Assembly: GCF_041765605.1 (NCBI RefSeq)
Contig: NZ_CP168900.1
Span: 1,194,001 to 1,258,000 of the forward strand
Length of the DNA: 64,000 bases
Origin: Listeria monocytogenes
GTDB taxonomy: Bacteria > Bacillota > Bacilli > Lactobacillales > Listeriaceae
Reading direction: 5' to 3'
The notes beneath the pieces are model-generated. The model saw only the letters and a program-made list of their open reading frames with translations, searched no databases and had not been told where the DNA came from. The position numbers and the translations under genes are program-made. Below are positions 9,499-19,468 of the stretch, one piece after another (position 1 is the first letter of the stretch; each line of letters starts with the position of its first letter).

Positions 9499-12400
9499 GT
9501 GAAACGTTCAGCTTTATGGAAAGATATCTACCGCGAAATATGGCGTTCTAAGAGCCGCTTTATTTCCATTTTTATGCTGATTATGTTGGGTGTTGCTTTT
9601 TTCTCCGGACTTAAAGCAACTGGACCAGATATGCTTTTAACAGCAGATAATTATTTTAATAAGTATGAATTAGCTAATTTTAACGTGCAATCTACTTATG
9701 GATTAGATGAGTCAGACAAAGAAGCGCTAGAAGACATTTCCGGTGTGGCACAAGTAGATCTCGGGTACACAGCAGACACTTTAATGAAAGACAAAAATAT
9801 CGTTACAAAACTATTTTCTACATCTAAAAGCGATAATTTAAATCAGTACAAGATAGCTAGTGGCCGTTTACCAGAAAAATCAGGGGAAATTGCACTGGAT
9901 GACAATGACCTTGTTCATAAAAATGTCAAAATCGGCGACGAAGTAACTTTTGTTAAAAGTGACGGAAATAAGTTAACTAACACGCTAAAAAAATCAACTT
10001 ATAAAGTAGTTGGCTTCGTTAGCTCACCAGCTTACATCCAGAAATCCGAACGTGGCTCGAGCACGGTTGGGAAAGGAAAAACAGATGCCTTTGGTGTGAT
10101 TCCAGAACAGGATTTTGATTTACCAGAATACACTATTGCCAATCTTACTTTTAACAATTTAGCAGCAAAACAAGCTTTTAGTGACGAATATGTATCCACC
10201 GAAGAAAAAGATAAGAAAAGCGTCGAAAAAGCTTTAGCAGACCAACCAGAAAAAAGATTAAATAAAATCAAGACGAAGGAACAAAAGAAATTAGACGATG
10301 CAACAGCAGAAATTAACAAAGGAAAAGCAGAACTACAGGAAAATGAAGCTAAACTTGCAAATGCCAAAGCACAATTAGAAGAAGGATTTTCTGAATATAA
10401 TGCTGCCAAAGCAAGCTATGAAGCCAAAATCAAGCAAGGCGAAGCAGAGATTGCAAACGGTGAAGCAGAACTAAGAAGTGCGAAAAAGCAACTTGATACC
10501 GCAAAAACACAGATTGACCAAGGCGAAACAGCTCTTTCACAAGCTGAGATGGAATTAGAAGAAGGTAGAGCGGCATGGGAAGATGCCAATAATTTTCTTA
10601 ATACAGCAAATGGTTATTTGCGAAGTGCTAAGTCGACATTAGAAAATGCTTTAAAACAACCAGATTTAACTGATTTTGAGCTAGACCGGAACAGCTTAAC
10701 AAATTCATTTCAAATGCTTGCATCAGAACTTGAGTTATCAAGTGCAGAGCGCGCTGAATATGAAAATGCGATGAATCAGTTACTAGATGATTATGAAAAT
10801 GGCAATATTAGTGATGCGGAAATTAGAGAAGCCTTAAACGCGGCACTTGCGCAAGTTGGTAACGCTGAAAATGAATACCAATCCGCCAGAGCTACTTTAG
10901 ACGCTGAAAAACAAAAAATAGAACAAGGCGAACAAACTTTAGCTGCAAAAGAACAAGAACTTCAACAAGCAAAAACTGCCTACCAAGAAGGTCTTGCTAA
11001 ATATCAAGCAGGTTTAGAAAAAATTTCGCAAGCAAAACAACAACTCGCTGATGGAAAAGAAACAGGTTCCACAGAACTACAAAGCGCACTTGCCAAATTA
11101 AACGCAGGTCAAGCGGAATACGAAAAAAATCTCGCTTTGTTTGAAAAAGAGAAAGCAAAAGCAGAAGGCAAGCTAGCTAGCGCCGAAAAAGAGGTTAAAA
11201 TCGGTCAAGAAAAACTAGATGCGCTCAAACTTCCAAAATATTATGTCCTTGATCGAAACGACAATCCAGGCTACAGCGAATATAAAGAAAATGCAGATCG
11301 TTTAACCTCGTTATCAACCGCATTCCCAATTTTCTTCTTCCTAATCGCTGCGCTCGTTTGTTTGACGACGATGACGCGGATGGTAGAGGAACAAAGAACA
11401 CAAATTGGAACGTTGAAAGCATTTGGTTATTCTAATGGTAGCATTATTTTGAAATACCTCGTATATGGCTCTACCGCGAGTATAATCGGGAGCGTTCTTG
11501 GAATATTAATTGGATTCCAGTTTTTCCCGAATATCATTTTTAACGCCTATAAATCGATGTATGAAATGCCGCCAGTGGATATTGGCTTTTACTGGAGCTA
11601 CAGTTTGCTATCCTTATTTGTTGCGTTATTCTGTACAACATTTACCGCTTATGTAGCTTGTCGAGCAGAACTTCGCGCTAATGCAGCAACGTTAATGCGT
11701 CCAAAAGCGCCAAAAATTGGTAAACGTATTTTCCTTGAGCGGATTAGTTTTATTTGGAAACGAATGAACTTCACAAGTAAAGTTACTGCAAGAAATTTAT
11801 TCCGCTACAAACAAAGAATGCTCATGACGGTTCTAGGTGTTGCGGGCTGTACAGCTTTAATTCTTACTGGTTTTGGTCTCCGGAATTCTATTAGTGATAT
11901 CGCCAAAATGCAATATGGCCAAATAATGAAGTATGATGCTGCTGTCTACGAAGATATGAGTGCGCCACCTACAGCCAAAGAAACTTTTGATGAGCTAATG
12001 GATGACTCCAATATCAAAAGTAAGCTAGCCATGTCACAAACCAATATAGATACTGTAAAATCAGGACAATCAGCACAAGCTACATCTATTATTGTTCCTA
12101 AAAATGTAAATGAATTGCCAGACTATATTGTGCTTCGCGACCGTGCCAGTCATACGACCGAAAAACTCACGGATGATGGGGCCATTATCACTGAAAAATT
12201 AGCTAAACTTTTTGACGTCAAACCAGGCGACACAATCACCGTGAAAAACGCGGAGAATGATAAGTTTCAAATAAAAGTCAGTGCTATTACCGAAAACTAT
12301 GCAATGCACTACATTTATATGACGAAAGCATATTACCAACAAGTTTTTAAAGAAAAACCAGTTTACAATTTAGATTTATTAATGTTAAAAGATACTTCTG

Positions 12401-12909
12401 AAAAAGTAGAGAGCGATTTTGCAGAAAAATTAACAGATAGTAAAGCGATATTAAATGTTACATTTTCTAATAATGTTAGTTCTTTACTAAATGAAACACT
12501 GGATAGTCTCAATATTGTTATCGTGGTACTCATTACGTCTGCAGCATTACTTGCATTCGTTGTGCTCTACAACCTGACAAATATCAATGTATCAGAACGT
12601 ATTCGAGAACTTTCCACTATCAAAGTACTCGGTTTTTATCCAAAAGAAGTGACGATGTATGTTTACCGTGAAAATATTATTTTAACCTTAATGGGCATTA
12701 TAGCTGGATTTGTTCTTGGCTTCTTCTTGCACCGCTTTATCATCACCACCGCAGAAGTGGATCAAATGATGTTCAGCCCAGCAATTAGTTGGACAAGTTA
12801 CCTATTTTCCGGCATACTCACACTCGTTTTTGCAACTGTTGTCATGGTTGTTATGCACATTAAGCTGAAACGCATCGACATGATTGAAGCGCTAAAATCA
12901 GTGGAATAA
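9499..12909 (+). CDS. Large FtsX-family ABC permease with extracellular coiled coil
   Basis: This 1136-residue membrane partner of the upstream ATPase has TM1 at ~17-40, followed by a MacB-like periplasm-type domain. A very long Ala/Glu/Lys/Gln-rich coiled coil follows (~255-560) with repeated KAELQENEAKL-type heptads. Three membrane segments lie at ~600-750, then a second extracellular region, and a C-terminal FtsX domain with the last three membrane segments (~995-1130). This duplicated-FtsX plan occurs in Firmicute exporters thought to reach into the cell wall. The start is GTG with GGAAGGAG eight bases upstream. The exported substrate is not known. Confidence 0.88.
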   Translation: MKRSALWKDIYREIWRSKSRFISIFMLIMLGVAFFSGLKATGPDMLLTADNYFNKYELANFNVQSTYGLDESDKEALEDISGVAQVDLGYTADTLMKDKNIVTKLFSTSKSDNLNQYKIASGRLPEKSGEIALDDNDLVHKNVKIGDEVTFVKSDGNKLTNTLKKSTYKVVGFVSSPAYIQKSERGSSTVGKGKTDAFGVIPEQDFDLPEYTIANLTFNNLAAKQAFSDEYVSTEEKDKKSVEKALADQPEKRLNKIKTKEQKKLDDATAEINKGKAELQENEAKLANAKAQLEEGFSEYNAAKASYEAKIKQGEAEIANGEAELRSAKKQLDTAKTQIDQGETALSQAEMELEEGRAAWEDANNFLNTANGYLRSAKSTLENALKQPDLTDFELDRNSLTNSFQMLASELELSSAERAEYENAMNQLLDDYENGNISDAEIREALNAALAQVGNAENEYQSARATLDAEKQKIEQGEQTLAAKEQELQQAKTAYQEGLAKYQAGLEKISQAKQQLADGKETGSTELQSALAKLNAGQAEYEKNLALFEKEKAKAEGKLASAEKEVKIGQEKLDALKLPKYYVLDRNDNPGYSEYKENADRLTSLSTAFPIFFFLIAALVCLTTMTRMVEEQRTQIGTLKAFGYSNGSIILKYLVYGSTASIIGSVLGILIGFQFFPNIIFNAYKSMYEMPPVDIGFYWSYSLLSLFVALFCTTFTAYVACRAELRANAATLMRPKAPKIGKRIFLERISFIWKRMNFTSKVTARNLFRYKQRMLMTVLGVAGCTALILTGFGLRNSISDIAKMQYGQIMKYDAAVYEDMSAPPTAKETFDELMDDSNIKSKLAMSQTNIDTVKSGQSAQATSIIVPKNVNELPDYIVLRDRASHTTEKLTDDGAIITEKLAKLFDVKPGDTITVKNAENDKFQIKVSAITENYAMHYIYMTKAYYQQVFKEKPVYNLDLLMLKDTSEKVESDFAEKLTDSKAILNVTFSNNVSSLLNETLDSLNIVIVVLITSAALLAFVVLYNLTNINVSERIRELSTIKVLGFYPKEVTMYVYRENIILTLMGIIAGFVLGFFLHRFIITTAEVDQMMFSPAISWTSYLFSGILTLVFATVVMVVMHIKLKRIDMIEALKSVE

Positions 12910-12914
12910 TCTAG

Positions 12915-12946
12915 AAAAGAACTTGTTTTTTTGAGCAAGTTCTTTT
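12915..12946 (+). terminator. Intrinsic terminator after the FtsX permease
   Basis: AAAAGAACTTG pairs with CAAGTTCTTTT around a T-rich 10-base loop. Confidence 0.85.
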
Positions 12947-12949
12947 CAT

Positions 12950-12978
12950 TTGACTTAAAAATAAATAAAGCTTAAACT
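12950..12978 (+). promoter_or_regulatory. Promoter of the MarR-MmpL pair
   Basis: TTGACT (12950-12955) and TAAACT (12973-12978) are 17 bases apart. CTTAAACT and AGTTAAG, spanning the -10 and start region, form an imperfect inverted repeat that could be the MarR operator. Confidence 0.6.
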
Positions 12979-13006
12979 GAAAAATAGTTAAGGGGGTGAA
13001 CTTTAT

Positions 13007-13459
13007 TTGGAAAGACAAAAAGTAAAACAACTAATAAAGAGTTACCAACAAACATACATATTTGCGATGAATCAAATACATCAAGCTATTTCAGAAATTT
13101 CAGCAAGTACTGTGGATCTTTCCATTGAGCAGTTTTTTGTTTTGCGCGAGATTGCTACCTGCAACGGTATCAGCGCAACAAAACTCGCAGCCTCTTTAGC
13201 AGTAAATAAGAGCGCTATTACACCGAAACTGAAGAAATTAGAAGAAAAAGGCTACATTAGACGAGAACGAAACCAACAAGATAAACGCGCCGTAGTTTTA
13301 ACCATCTCAGAAAAAGGGAATAACGTTTACGAAGAATGCGAAAAACAATTAGAGTTACTCGTGAATGAATGGCTCGAGATACTAGGAGAAAAAGACAGCG
13401 AACAATTTTTTGAATTATTTCAAAAGATTACCAAGTCAGTTGTTGAACCTAGACAATAA
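13007..13459 (+). CDS. MarR-family transcriptional regulator
   Basis: This is a winged-helix dimeric repressor of 150 residues. The recognition helix region is SVNKSAIT-like (LAVNKSAITPKLKKLEEKG) and the wing is RRERNQQDKRAVVLTIS; the DxR pattern of the MarR wing is present. It begins with TTG 13007, supported by AAGGGGGTGA upstream; no ATG fits better. It lies 15 bases before the MmpL transporter and shares its promoter, the usual layout for autoregulated control of drug or lipid efflux. The inducing ligand is unknown. Confidence 0.88.
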   Translation: MERQKVKQLIKSYQQTYIFAMNQIHQAISEISASTVDLSIEQFFVLREIATCNGISATKLAASLAVNKSAITPKLKKLEEKGYIRRERNQQDKRAVVLTISEKGNNVYEECEKQLELLVNEWLEILGEKDSEQFFELFQKITKSVVEPRQ

Positions 13460-13474
13460 AAGGAGAGATTTGGC

Positions 13475-16400
13475 ATGAAATGGATTATGAAACTCCGCTG
13501 GGCCGTTTTAGCGTTTTGGCTTGCAGCAGCAGTCGTACTAATGTTAATTGCACCACCCATGGCAGATCTCGTGCGCGAAAAAGGCGAATTAAAACTGCCT
13601 GATGGCTACCCGTCATCACTAGCAACGGAAATGCAAAAGAAACATAATCCAGATGACAAAGGTTCAGCTTACATTGCTGTTTATACAGCTGACCATAAGT
13701 TAACTGGAACAGAATTAAACGATATCCAGAAATCACTGGACTCTATCGAAAAAGATAAAGACGAGCTACACGTAACGAATGTGGTATCAAGCTTTAACCA
13801 ACCAGAACTAAAAGATAAGTTCTTATCTAAAGATGGTAAAACACTGGTAGCAAGTTTAACTGTAGATGACACAGATGCTTCGGTTAAAAGCATCCGTAAC
13901 GCATTAGACAAAAAGATGGATGTAAAAGGCGTTGACACATATTTAACTGGTAATAAACTAATTCAAGAAGATGTGGTTCAAGGCTCCGAAGACGGCTTAC
14001 ATAAAACAGAAGGTATCACCGTTGTCTTTATTTTAGTCGTATTATTCCTTGTATTCCGTTCCGCAGTAGCGCCATTTATTCCACTTTTAACCGTGGGAAT
14101 TAGTTACCTCGTTGCGCAAAGCACGGTAGCATTTTTAATTGATATTTTTAATTTCCCGGTTTCCACATACACGCAAATCTTTATGGTTTGTATTATGTTC
14201 GGAATTGGGACCGACTATTGTATTCTCTTAATGAGTCGATTTAAAGAAGAAATGGGTGCCGGTCTCAATCCACGAGAAGCTGTTCATGCAACGTATCGTA
14301 CAGCAGGAAAAACAGTCATTTATAGTGGTGTAGCTGTTCTCGTAGCATTTACTTCGCTATATTTTGTGCAATTTGATTTATACCGTTCCGCAGTAGCAGT
14401 CGGCGTTGGGATTGTCGTTTTACTTGCCGCGCTGTATACGCTCGTACCATTCTTTATGAGCACACTCGGGACCCATTTATTCTGGCCGTTAAATAAAAAT
14501 ATTAGCCATAAAGAAAACAAAATTTGGGGTGCCGCTGGTAAATTCACTTTTGCAAGACCGTGGATTGCTTTATTAATCGTTGCAGCTATCACGTTGCCGC
14601 CAATCTTACTGCATACAGGAACAGAATCATTTAACTCATTAGATGAAATTAGCGACAAATATCCTTCCAAAAAAGGTTTTGAAATCGTATCTGACAGTTT
14701 CGGAGCAGGCCAAGTAGCACCGACACAAATCTTTATTGAAAATGACGATAATATGCGGACAACAGATTACATCGCGCAAATCGAAAAAATTTCCGATGAT
14801 TTATCTCATTTAAAAGGTATCGATATGGTTATGAGTGCCTCACGTCCAGCCGGAAAACGGGTAGATGACATATACATTAAAAACCAAGCTGGACAAGTAA
14901 ATGACGGTGTTGGTCAAGCGACTGATGGCGTAGGGGAAGTGAAAAAAGGACTAGATTCAGCAAGTTCAGAACTCAAAAAATCCGAGCCAGCCTTGGATAA
15001 AGCTGTTGCGGGAGTAAGTGATTTACAAAAAGGCACTGTTGCAACACAAGAAGGAATTAACCAATTACAAACAGCACTCGCACAAATCCAAACAGGCATT
15101 GAAAGCGGAGCAACTGGTGCTGGTGATTTAAAACAAGGCGTAGCAGAAGCCAAATCACAACTAGCTACGTTACAAAATGGAGAAGCGCAAATCCAAGCAG
15201 GATACGTAGAAATTCAGAAAAACTTACAAAACGTAGCTGACCAACTAAAAGGCTTTGAAAACCCTAGCTCTCAAGCAATTGATACTTCCAAACTTGAAGA
15301 GCAATTCAAAAAAATTGGTGCTTCTTTCCAAGCGTTCGCAGCAGCGCATCCAGAAGTGAGAAATGACCCTCGTTTCCAAAAACTAGCCGCAGATATTCAA
15401 GGCTTAGAAACAGCTGGTAACGAACTGAAAACCTCTGCTGGACAACAAATGGCAGCACTTCAAGCAAAAATGAAAGAACTAAATCAAGGCATTCAACAAC
15501 TAGCAACAGCGATGAATCAATTAAATGAGCAGTCCAAACAAATCTCTGATGGACTTAGCGCTTTTAGTACAGGACTTGGTCAAATCGAAACAGGACTTGA
15601 TCAATTAGAAAAAGGCCTCAATCAAGCCGCAGATGGTCAAGGACAAGTTGTTTCCAAAATGCCGGAAATCTCTAATGCACTAACACAAATCGCTGCTGGA
15701 CAAGGTGCCCTAAAAGATGGCTTTGCAGGTATTAGCGGTCAAATGGGGCAATTAACAGATGGCTTAACTTCTGGCGCAGACGGCCTAGGCAAAGTAGAAA
15801 GCGGTCTAAACACAGCGAACGGACTTATTGATGATTGGTCAAAAGTTCCTTACGCAAGTTCCGGTATTTATGTACCAGATGCGCTACTAAAAAATGCTGA
15901 TTTCCAAAAAGTATTAGATCAATACATCTCTTCTGACGGAAAACTGGCAACGATTAATGTAATTTTGACGAAAAATCCATATTCCAATGAAGCGATGGAT
16001 TCAATTGATGACATTAATGAACAACTCGCAGCTAGTATGAAAGGAACAAAACTAGAAAATGCGAAAATTGGTATTGGAGGAATGACAAGCGCCAACTACG
16101 ATACAAGAGATATGTCAACAGCTGACTATCATTTAGTTCTTGTCATTGTTCTAGCGAGTGTTTTCGTAACACTTGTTATTGTCTTGCGTTCCCTAGTAAT
16201 GCCAATTTATCTGATTGCATCACTCGTATTAACATACTTTGCTGCACTTGGATTCGCAGAAATTATCTTCATGCGCATTCTCGGATATAGTGGTCTAACG
16301 TGGGCAACACCGTTCTTCGGATTTGTTGTACTCGTCGCGCTCGGTATCGATTATTCGATATTCTTGATGTCAAGATTTAACGAATATAACGGACTTTCTG

Positions 16401-16675
16401 TACGCGATAGAATGATAAAAGCCATGAAAAATATGGGTGGCGTTATCTTCTCAGCGGTCATTATCCTCGGTGGAACATTCGCCGCAATGATGCCAGCTGG
16501 CGTGCTTTCCTTACTCGAAATTGCGACGGTCGTTTTAATCGGCTTAGTACTCTATGCCGTCGTTATTTTACCACTCTTCGTTCCGGTAATGGTTAAACTA
16601 TTCGGACGCGGCAACTGGTGGCCATTTATCACAAGAAAAGGCGACCATCAAGAAAACGTACCACCGAAAAAATAA
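13475..16675 (+). CDS. MMPL/RND-family transporter
   Basis: This 1066-residue integral membrane protein has TM1 at ~7-27, a cluster of five membrane helices at ~180-345, a large extracellular coiled-coil region (~475-790) and a C-terminal cluster of about six helices at ~885-1045. Family motifs include FGIGTDYCILLMSRF in the first half and LGIDYSIFLMSRF in the second, holding the conserved GxDY proton-relay residues. The long Gly/Gln/Ala-rich coil resembles Firmicute YdgH-type proteins rather than mycobacterial MmpL. It probably exports lipids or hydrophobic drugs under control of the upstream MarR protein. The substrate is unknown. Confidence 0.9.
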   Translation: MKWIMKLRWAVLAFWLAAAVVLMLIAPPMADLVREKGELKLPDGYPSSLATEMQKKHNPDDKGSAYIAVYTADHKLTGTELNDIQKSLDSIEKDKDELHVTNVVSSFNQPELKDKFLSKDGKTLVASLTVDDTDASVKSIRNALDKKMDVKGVDTYLTGNKLIQEDVVQGSEDGLHKTEGITVVFILVVLFLVFRSAVAPFIPLLTVGISYLVAQSTVAFLIDIFNFPVSTYTQIFMVCIMFGIGTDYCILLMSRFKEEMGAGLNPREAVHATYRTAGKTVIYSGVAVLVAFTSLYFVQFDLYRSAVAVGVGIVVLLAALYTLVPFFMSTLGTHLFWPLNKNISHKENKIWGAAGKFTFARPWIALLIVAAITLPPILLHTGTESFNSLDEISDKYPSKKGFEIVSDSFGAGQVAPTQIFIENDDNMRTTDYIAQIEKISDDLSHLKGIDMVMSASRPAGKRVDDIYIKNQAGQVNDGVGQATDGVGEVKKGLDSASSELKKSEPALDKAVAGVSDLQKGTVATQEGINQLQTALAQIQTGIESGATGAGDLKQGVAEAKSQLATLQNGEAQIQAGYVEIQKNLQNVADQLKGFENPSSQAIDTSKLEEQFKKIGASFQAFAAAHPEVRNDPRFQKLAADIQGLETAGNELKTSAGQQMAALQAKMKELNQGIQQLATAMNQLNEQSKQISDGLSAFSTGLGQIETGLDQLEKGLNQAADGQGQVVSKMPEISNALTQIAAGQGALKDGFAGISGQMGQLTDGLTSGADGLGKVESGLNTANGLIDDWSKVPYASSGIYVPDALLKNADFQKVLDQYISSDGKLATINVILTKNPYSNEAMDSIDDINEQLAASMKGTKLENAKIGIGGMTSANYDTRDMSTADYHLVLVIVLASVFVTLVIVLRSLVMPIYLIASLVLTYFAALGFAEIIFMRILGYSGLTWATPFFGFVVLVALGIDYSIFLMSRFNEYNGLSVRDRMIKAMKNMGGVIFSAVIILGGTFAAMMPAGVLSLLEIATVVLIGLVLYAVVILPLFVPVMVKLFGRGNWWPFITRKGDHQENVPPKK

Positions 16676-16681
16676 CACAAT

Positions 16682-16716
16682 AAACCGCATTCCTTTAAAA
16701 AAGGGGATGCGGTTTT
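16682..16716 (+). terminator. Intrinsic terminator after the MMPL gene
   Basis: AAACCGCATTCC pairs with GGGGATGCGGTTTTT around an A/T loop. Confidence 0.82.
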
Positions 16717-16778
16717 TAGTTTGCTTCCAAAGACTATTTTGCTAAGATATAGATAGATGAATGAAGGAGGTAAAAATC

Positions 16779-17453
16779 ATGATAAAACTCGGAAATGACT
16801 GGGATGAGTTACTAAAAAATGAGTTTAACCAACCGTATTATTTAACCCTTCGCCAGTTCCTAAAAAAAGAATACCAAACGAAAAAAGTATTTCCGGATAT
16901 GTACGACATTTTCAATGCGTTAAAACATACCGCTTGTAAAGATGTCAAAGTAGTAATACTCGGGCAAGATCCATATCACGGACCAGGTCAAGCGCATGGA
17001 TTATCATTTTCCGTTCAACAGGGAGTGCAGATTCCACCATCACTGCAGAATATTTATTTGGAATTACATAACGACTTGAATTGTGAGATTCCAAACAATG
17101 GTTATTTGATACCGTGGGCAGATCAAGGAGTGCTATTATTAAATACGGTTCTAACTGTTCGCGCTGGTCAAGCCAACTCACACCGAGGACAAGGCTGGGA
17201 AATACTAACAAACCGCATTATTGAAATCATTAACCAAAAAGAAGAGCCAGTAGTCTTTTTACTATGGGGAAACAATGCGAAAGAAAAGTTGCAATTATTA
17301 ACAAATCCGAAACATACTGCATTTACATCCGTACATCCCAGTCCGCTCTCAGCATCGCGCGGTTTTATGGGATGCAAACATTTTTCTAAGACGAATCAAT
17401 TTTTAGAACAAAATGGTGTAAAACCAATTGATTGGCAAATTCCTTCTATATAA
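16779..17453 (+). CDS. ung: Uracil-DNA glycosylase
   Basis: This enzyme removes uracil from DNA at the start of base-excision repair. The water-activating motif GQDPYHG (Asp64) and the Leu-loop motif HPSPLSASRG are both present, as is the LLLNTVLTV core segment. The length of 224 residues equals typical Bacillus Ung. I chose ATG 16779 because AAGGAGG lies eight bases upstream; an in-frame ATG at 16761 overlaps that site. It stands alone between two terminators, convergent with rnhC. Confidence 0.96.
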   Translation: MIKLGNDWDELLKNEFNQPYYLTLRQFLKKEYQTKKVFPDMYDIFNALKHTACKDVKVVILGQDPYHGPGQAHGLSFSVQQGVQIPPSLQNIYLELHNDLNCEIPNNGYLIPWADQGVLLLNTVLTVRAGQANSHRGQGWEILTNRIIEIINQKEEPVVFLLWGNNAKEKLQLLTNPKHTAFTSVHPSPLSASRGFMGCKHFSKTNQFLEQNGVKPIDWQIPSI

Positions 17454-17455
17454 AT

Positions 17456-17493
17456 AAAAACATTTCGCCATTCATTGACGAGATGTTTTTTTA
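17456..17493. terminator. Bidirectional terminator between ung and rnhC
   Basis: AAAACATTTCG and CGAGATGTTTT pair around a short loop, with A and T tracts on both sides, between the convergent genes. Confidence 0.72.
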
Positions 17494-18417
17494 CTTTTTA
17501 ACCATTTTTAATGCTTTCTCTGTATTAGCGAAATGCTGTTTTGTATATTTCGCTAATGTTTCCAGACCAAATCGTTCGATGATTTCCGCTGCAACAGCAT
17601 CCACATGAGGTCCTGCGCCTTTTGGAAGTGGGATGCCAACTTCTTTTGACATCGCATCAAAAGCTTGCACAAATTTATAACGAGCAATAATCGAAGCAGC
17701 AGCGACGGAAAGGTGTAATCCTTCCGCTTTTGTCGCAAAAAATACATCTTCTCGAATAATGCTTGGTTCTTTTGCTAAATAACGATAATACGTATTTTTC
17801 TCAGCAAATTGATCAATTAAAATCGCCTCTGGTTTTATAGGTGTGAGCTTTTTCAAGACGTTTTCAATCGCGCGGTTATGTAGTAAAGCTTTCATTTGTC
17901 CTTGATTCATGCCTCTTTTTTGAAGTTCATTGTATTTAGGATTAGGGCAAAGCAACACACTGTGTGGAACAAGCGGCATGATTTTCTCAGCAATACGACA
18001 AATTTCTGGATCTTTCATTGCTTTCGAATCCTTTACGCCTAGCTCTTTTAAAAGGGGTATCATTTCGGCGTCCACATATGCGGCACAAACCGTAATCGGT
18101 CCAAAAAAATCACCAGTGCCAACTTCATCTGAACCAATGACATTTTTAGAGGCAAAGTTTGCTGGAAGAATCCCTTTAGAAACAGAGGGTGTTTTTGTTT
18201 TTGCTTCTGGAAGCGTGGCTACCCATTTTTTTGCTTCTGCTTCTCCGTTTACTCCTTGAAACATCACTTTACGAGATTTGTAGCCAGTGATGGAAACACC
18301 AGGCTTTTTAGCAGCGAAAACAGCTCCTGGTGGTAGTTTTGGATTAGAAAAAGGGAGATATGTTTGTTTCATTTTTTCAAGTGTTGGTTGATCAACTAAG
18401 ATAACTGTATTTGCGAT
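17491..18417 (-). CDS. rnhC: Ribonuclease HIII
   Basis: This enzyme cleaves the RNA strand of RNA-DNA hybrids. The catalytic DEVGTGD motif (Asp97/Glu98 in the long form) and the [10 protein letters not shown] segment are present, and the N-terminal TBP-like substrate domain is intact. The first ATG, at 18372, gives 293 residues. However, the frame continues upstream through sense codons reading [14 protein letters not shown] to an ATC codon at 18415-18417, with a GAAAGG ribosome-binding site beyond it and an in-frame stop at 18424. The extension resembles the N-terminus of Bacillus RNase HIII, so I annotate 308 residues with a probable AUC start. Confidence 0.85.
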   Translation of the reverse strand: MANTVILVDQPTLEKMKQTYLPFSNPKLPPGAVFAAKKPGVSITGYKSRKVMFQGVNGEAEAKKWVATLPEAKTKTPSVSKGILPANFASKNVIGSDEVGTGDFFGPITVCAAYVDAEMIPLLKELGVKDSKAMKDPEICRIAEKIMPLVPHSVLLCPNPKYNELQKRGMNQGQMKALLHNRAIENVLKKLTPIKPEAILIDQFAEKNTYYRYLAKEPSIIREDVFFATKAEGLHLSVAAASIIARYKFVQAFDAMSKEVGIPLPKGAGPHVDAVAAEIIERFGLETLAKYTKQHFANTEKALKMVKK

Positions 18418-18570
18418 AAGGCATCATCCTTTCAAAGTTCTATTGTAACATACTACGACGAAAGACTGAATATCGGCTAAACGGGTGGTTGAGTCTTTTC
18501 TTTCCTGCTTTTTCGTGATAAGATTATGACAAGTAGCGGCCTAAATGAATTTGGGCGAGGAGGAATATAC

Positions 18571-18834
18571 GTGGCAAATGAGAGAAATAAAGTAGTGACA
18601 ACAATTTACGGTAGAGAATATACAATTGTTGGCGTAGAGACAACAGACCACTTACGTAAAGTAGCTCGCGAGGTCGATGAAAAAATGCACGAAATCGGCT
18701 CCCAAAATCATGCACTAGATAGTGGCAGGCTCGCTGTACTGACAGCTGTTAATGCAATGCACGATTATCTAAAACTAGAACAAAAATATCTAGAGTTGGA
18801 ACAAGAACTGGCTCGAATCAAAGGAAGAGATTAA
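18571..18834 (+). CDS. zapA: Cell-division protein ZapA
   Basis: ZapA binds FtsZ and bundles its filaments at the division ring. The 87-residue product has the N-terminal ZapA head (VVTTIYGREYTIVGVE) followed by a C-terminal coiled coil. GTG 18571 was chosen because GAGGAGG sits seven bases upstream; an upstream in-frame ATG would add 15 non-conserved residues. The stop overlaps the cvpA start (TAATG), so the two are coupled, the order also found in Bacillus. Confidence 0.92.
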   Translation: MANERNKVVTTIYGREYTIVGVETTDHLRKVAREVDEKMHEIGSQNHALDSGRLAVLTAVNAMHDYLKLEQKYLELEQELARIKGRD

Positions 18835-19376
18835 TGATTTTAAATGCGATTATTTTAATTTTACTTGTTTGTGGCTTTTTCGCAGGATTTAGAACGGGCC
18901 TTATCAAACAACTTATCTTATTTTTAGGTTATATATTGGCATTTTTTATCTCGTATACGTATTACGAAGATTTAGCGCCACACTTAACTTTTATACCTTA
19001 TCCAGGTAGTGATACTTCAGATGGATTATCTATTATTTTACAGGAATTACGAACAGAAACAGCTTATTATAACGTACTCGGATTTGCGATTATTTTTATC
19101 GTCGCTATCATTGTTGTGCATATGCTCGCTTCCTTAGTTGGCGGTTTGACTAAAATACCAGTCTTACGCCAAATTAACGGATTATTAGCTGCTGTTTTTG
19201 GTGTTATTAAGTCTTACTTACTTATTTTTGTCGTACTGTTCATCATGGCAATTTATCCGGCGAATTGGTCTGAAAACCTTATTGATAGTTCAACGGTTGC
19301 CCAGTGGATGCTGGAAAACACGCCGATTTTATCCGAACAATTTTATGACTGGATGACAGACATTCTGCCAAAATAA
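18834..19376 (+). CDS. CvpA-family membrane protein
   Basis: This is a four-helix integral membrane protein of 180 residues (segments at roughly 2-20, 25-42, 82-103 and 118-140), matching the CvpA/YshB family first linked to colicin V production. Its role in Firmicutes is unknown. It overlaps zapA by one base and is followed by polX, the same order as the Bacillus zapA-yshB-polX cluster. Confidence 0.88.
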   Translation: MILNAIILILLVCGFFAGFRTGLIKQLILFLGYILAFFISYTYYEDLAPHLTFIPYPGSDTSDGLSIILQELRTETAYYNVLGFAIIFIVAIIVVHMLASLVGGLTKIPVLRQINGLLAAVFGVIKSYLLIFVVLFIMAIYPANWSENLIDSSTVAQWMLENTPILSEQFYDWMTDILPK

Positions 19377-19468
19377 AAGAAACATTCGATACCAGATGTA
19401 TACTCTTAGCCAATTTTGGATAGGATTTCTCTGGTATTTTTTAATGACTTTACAGGGAGGGATTAAAG

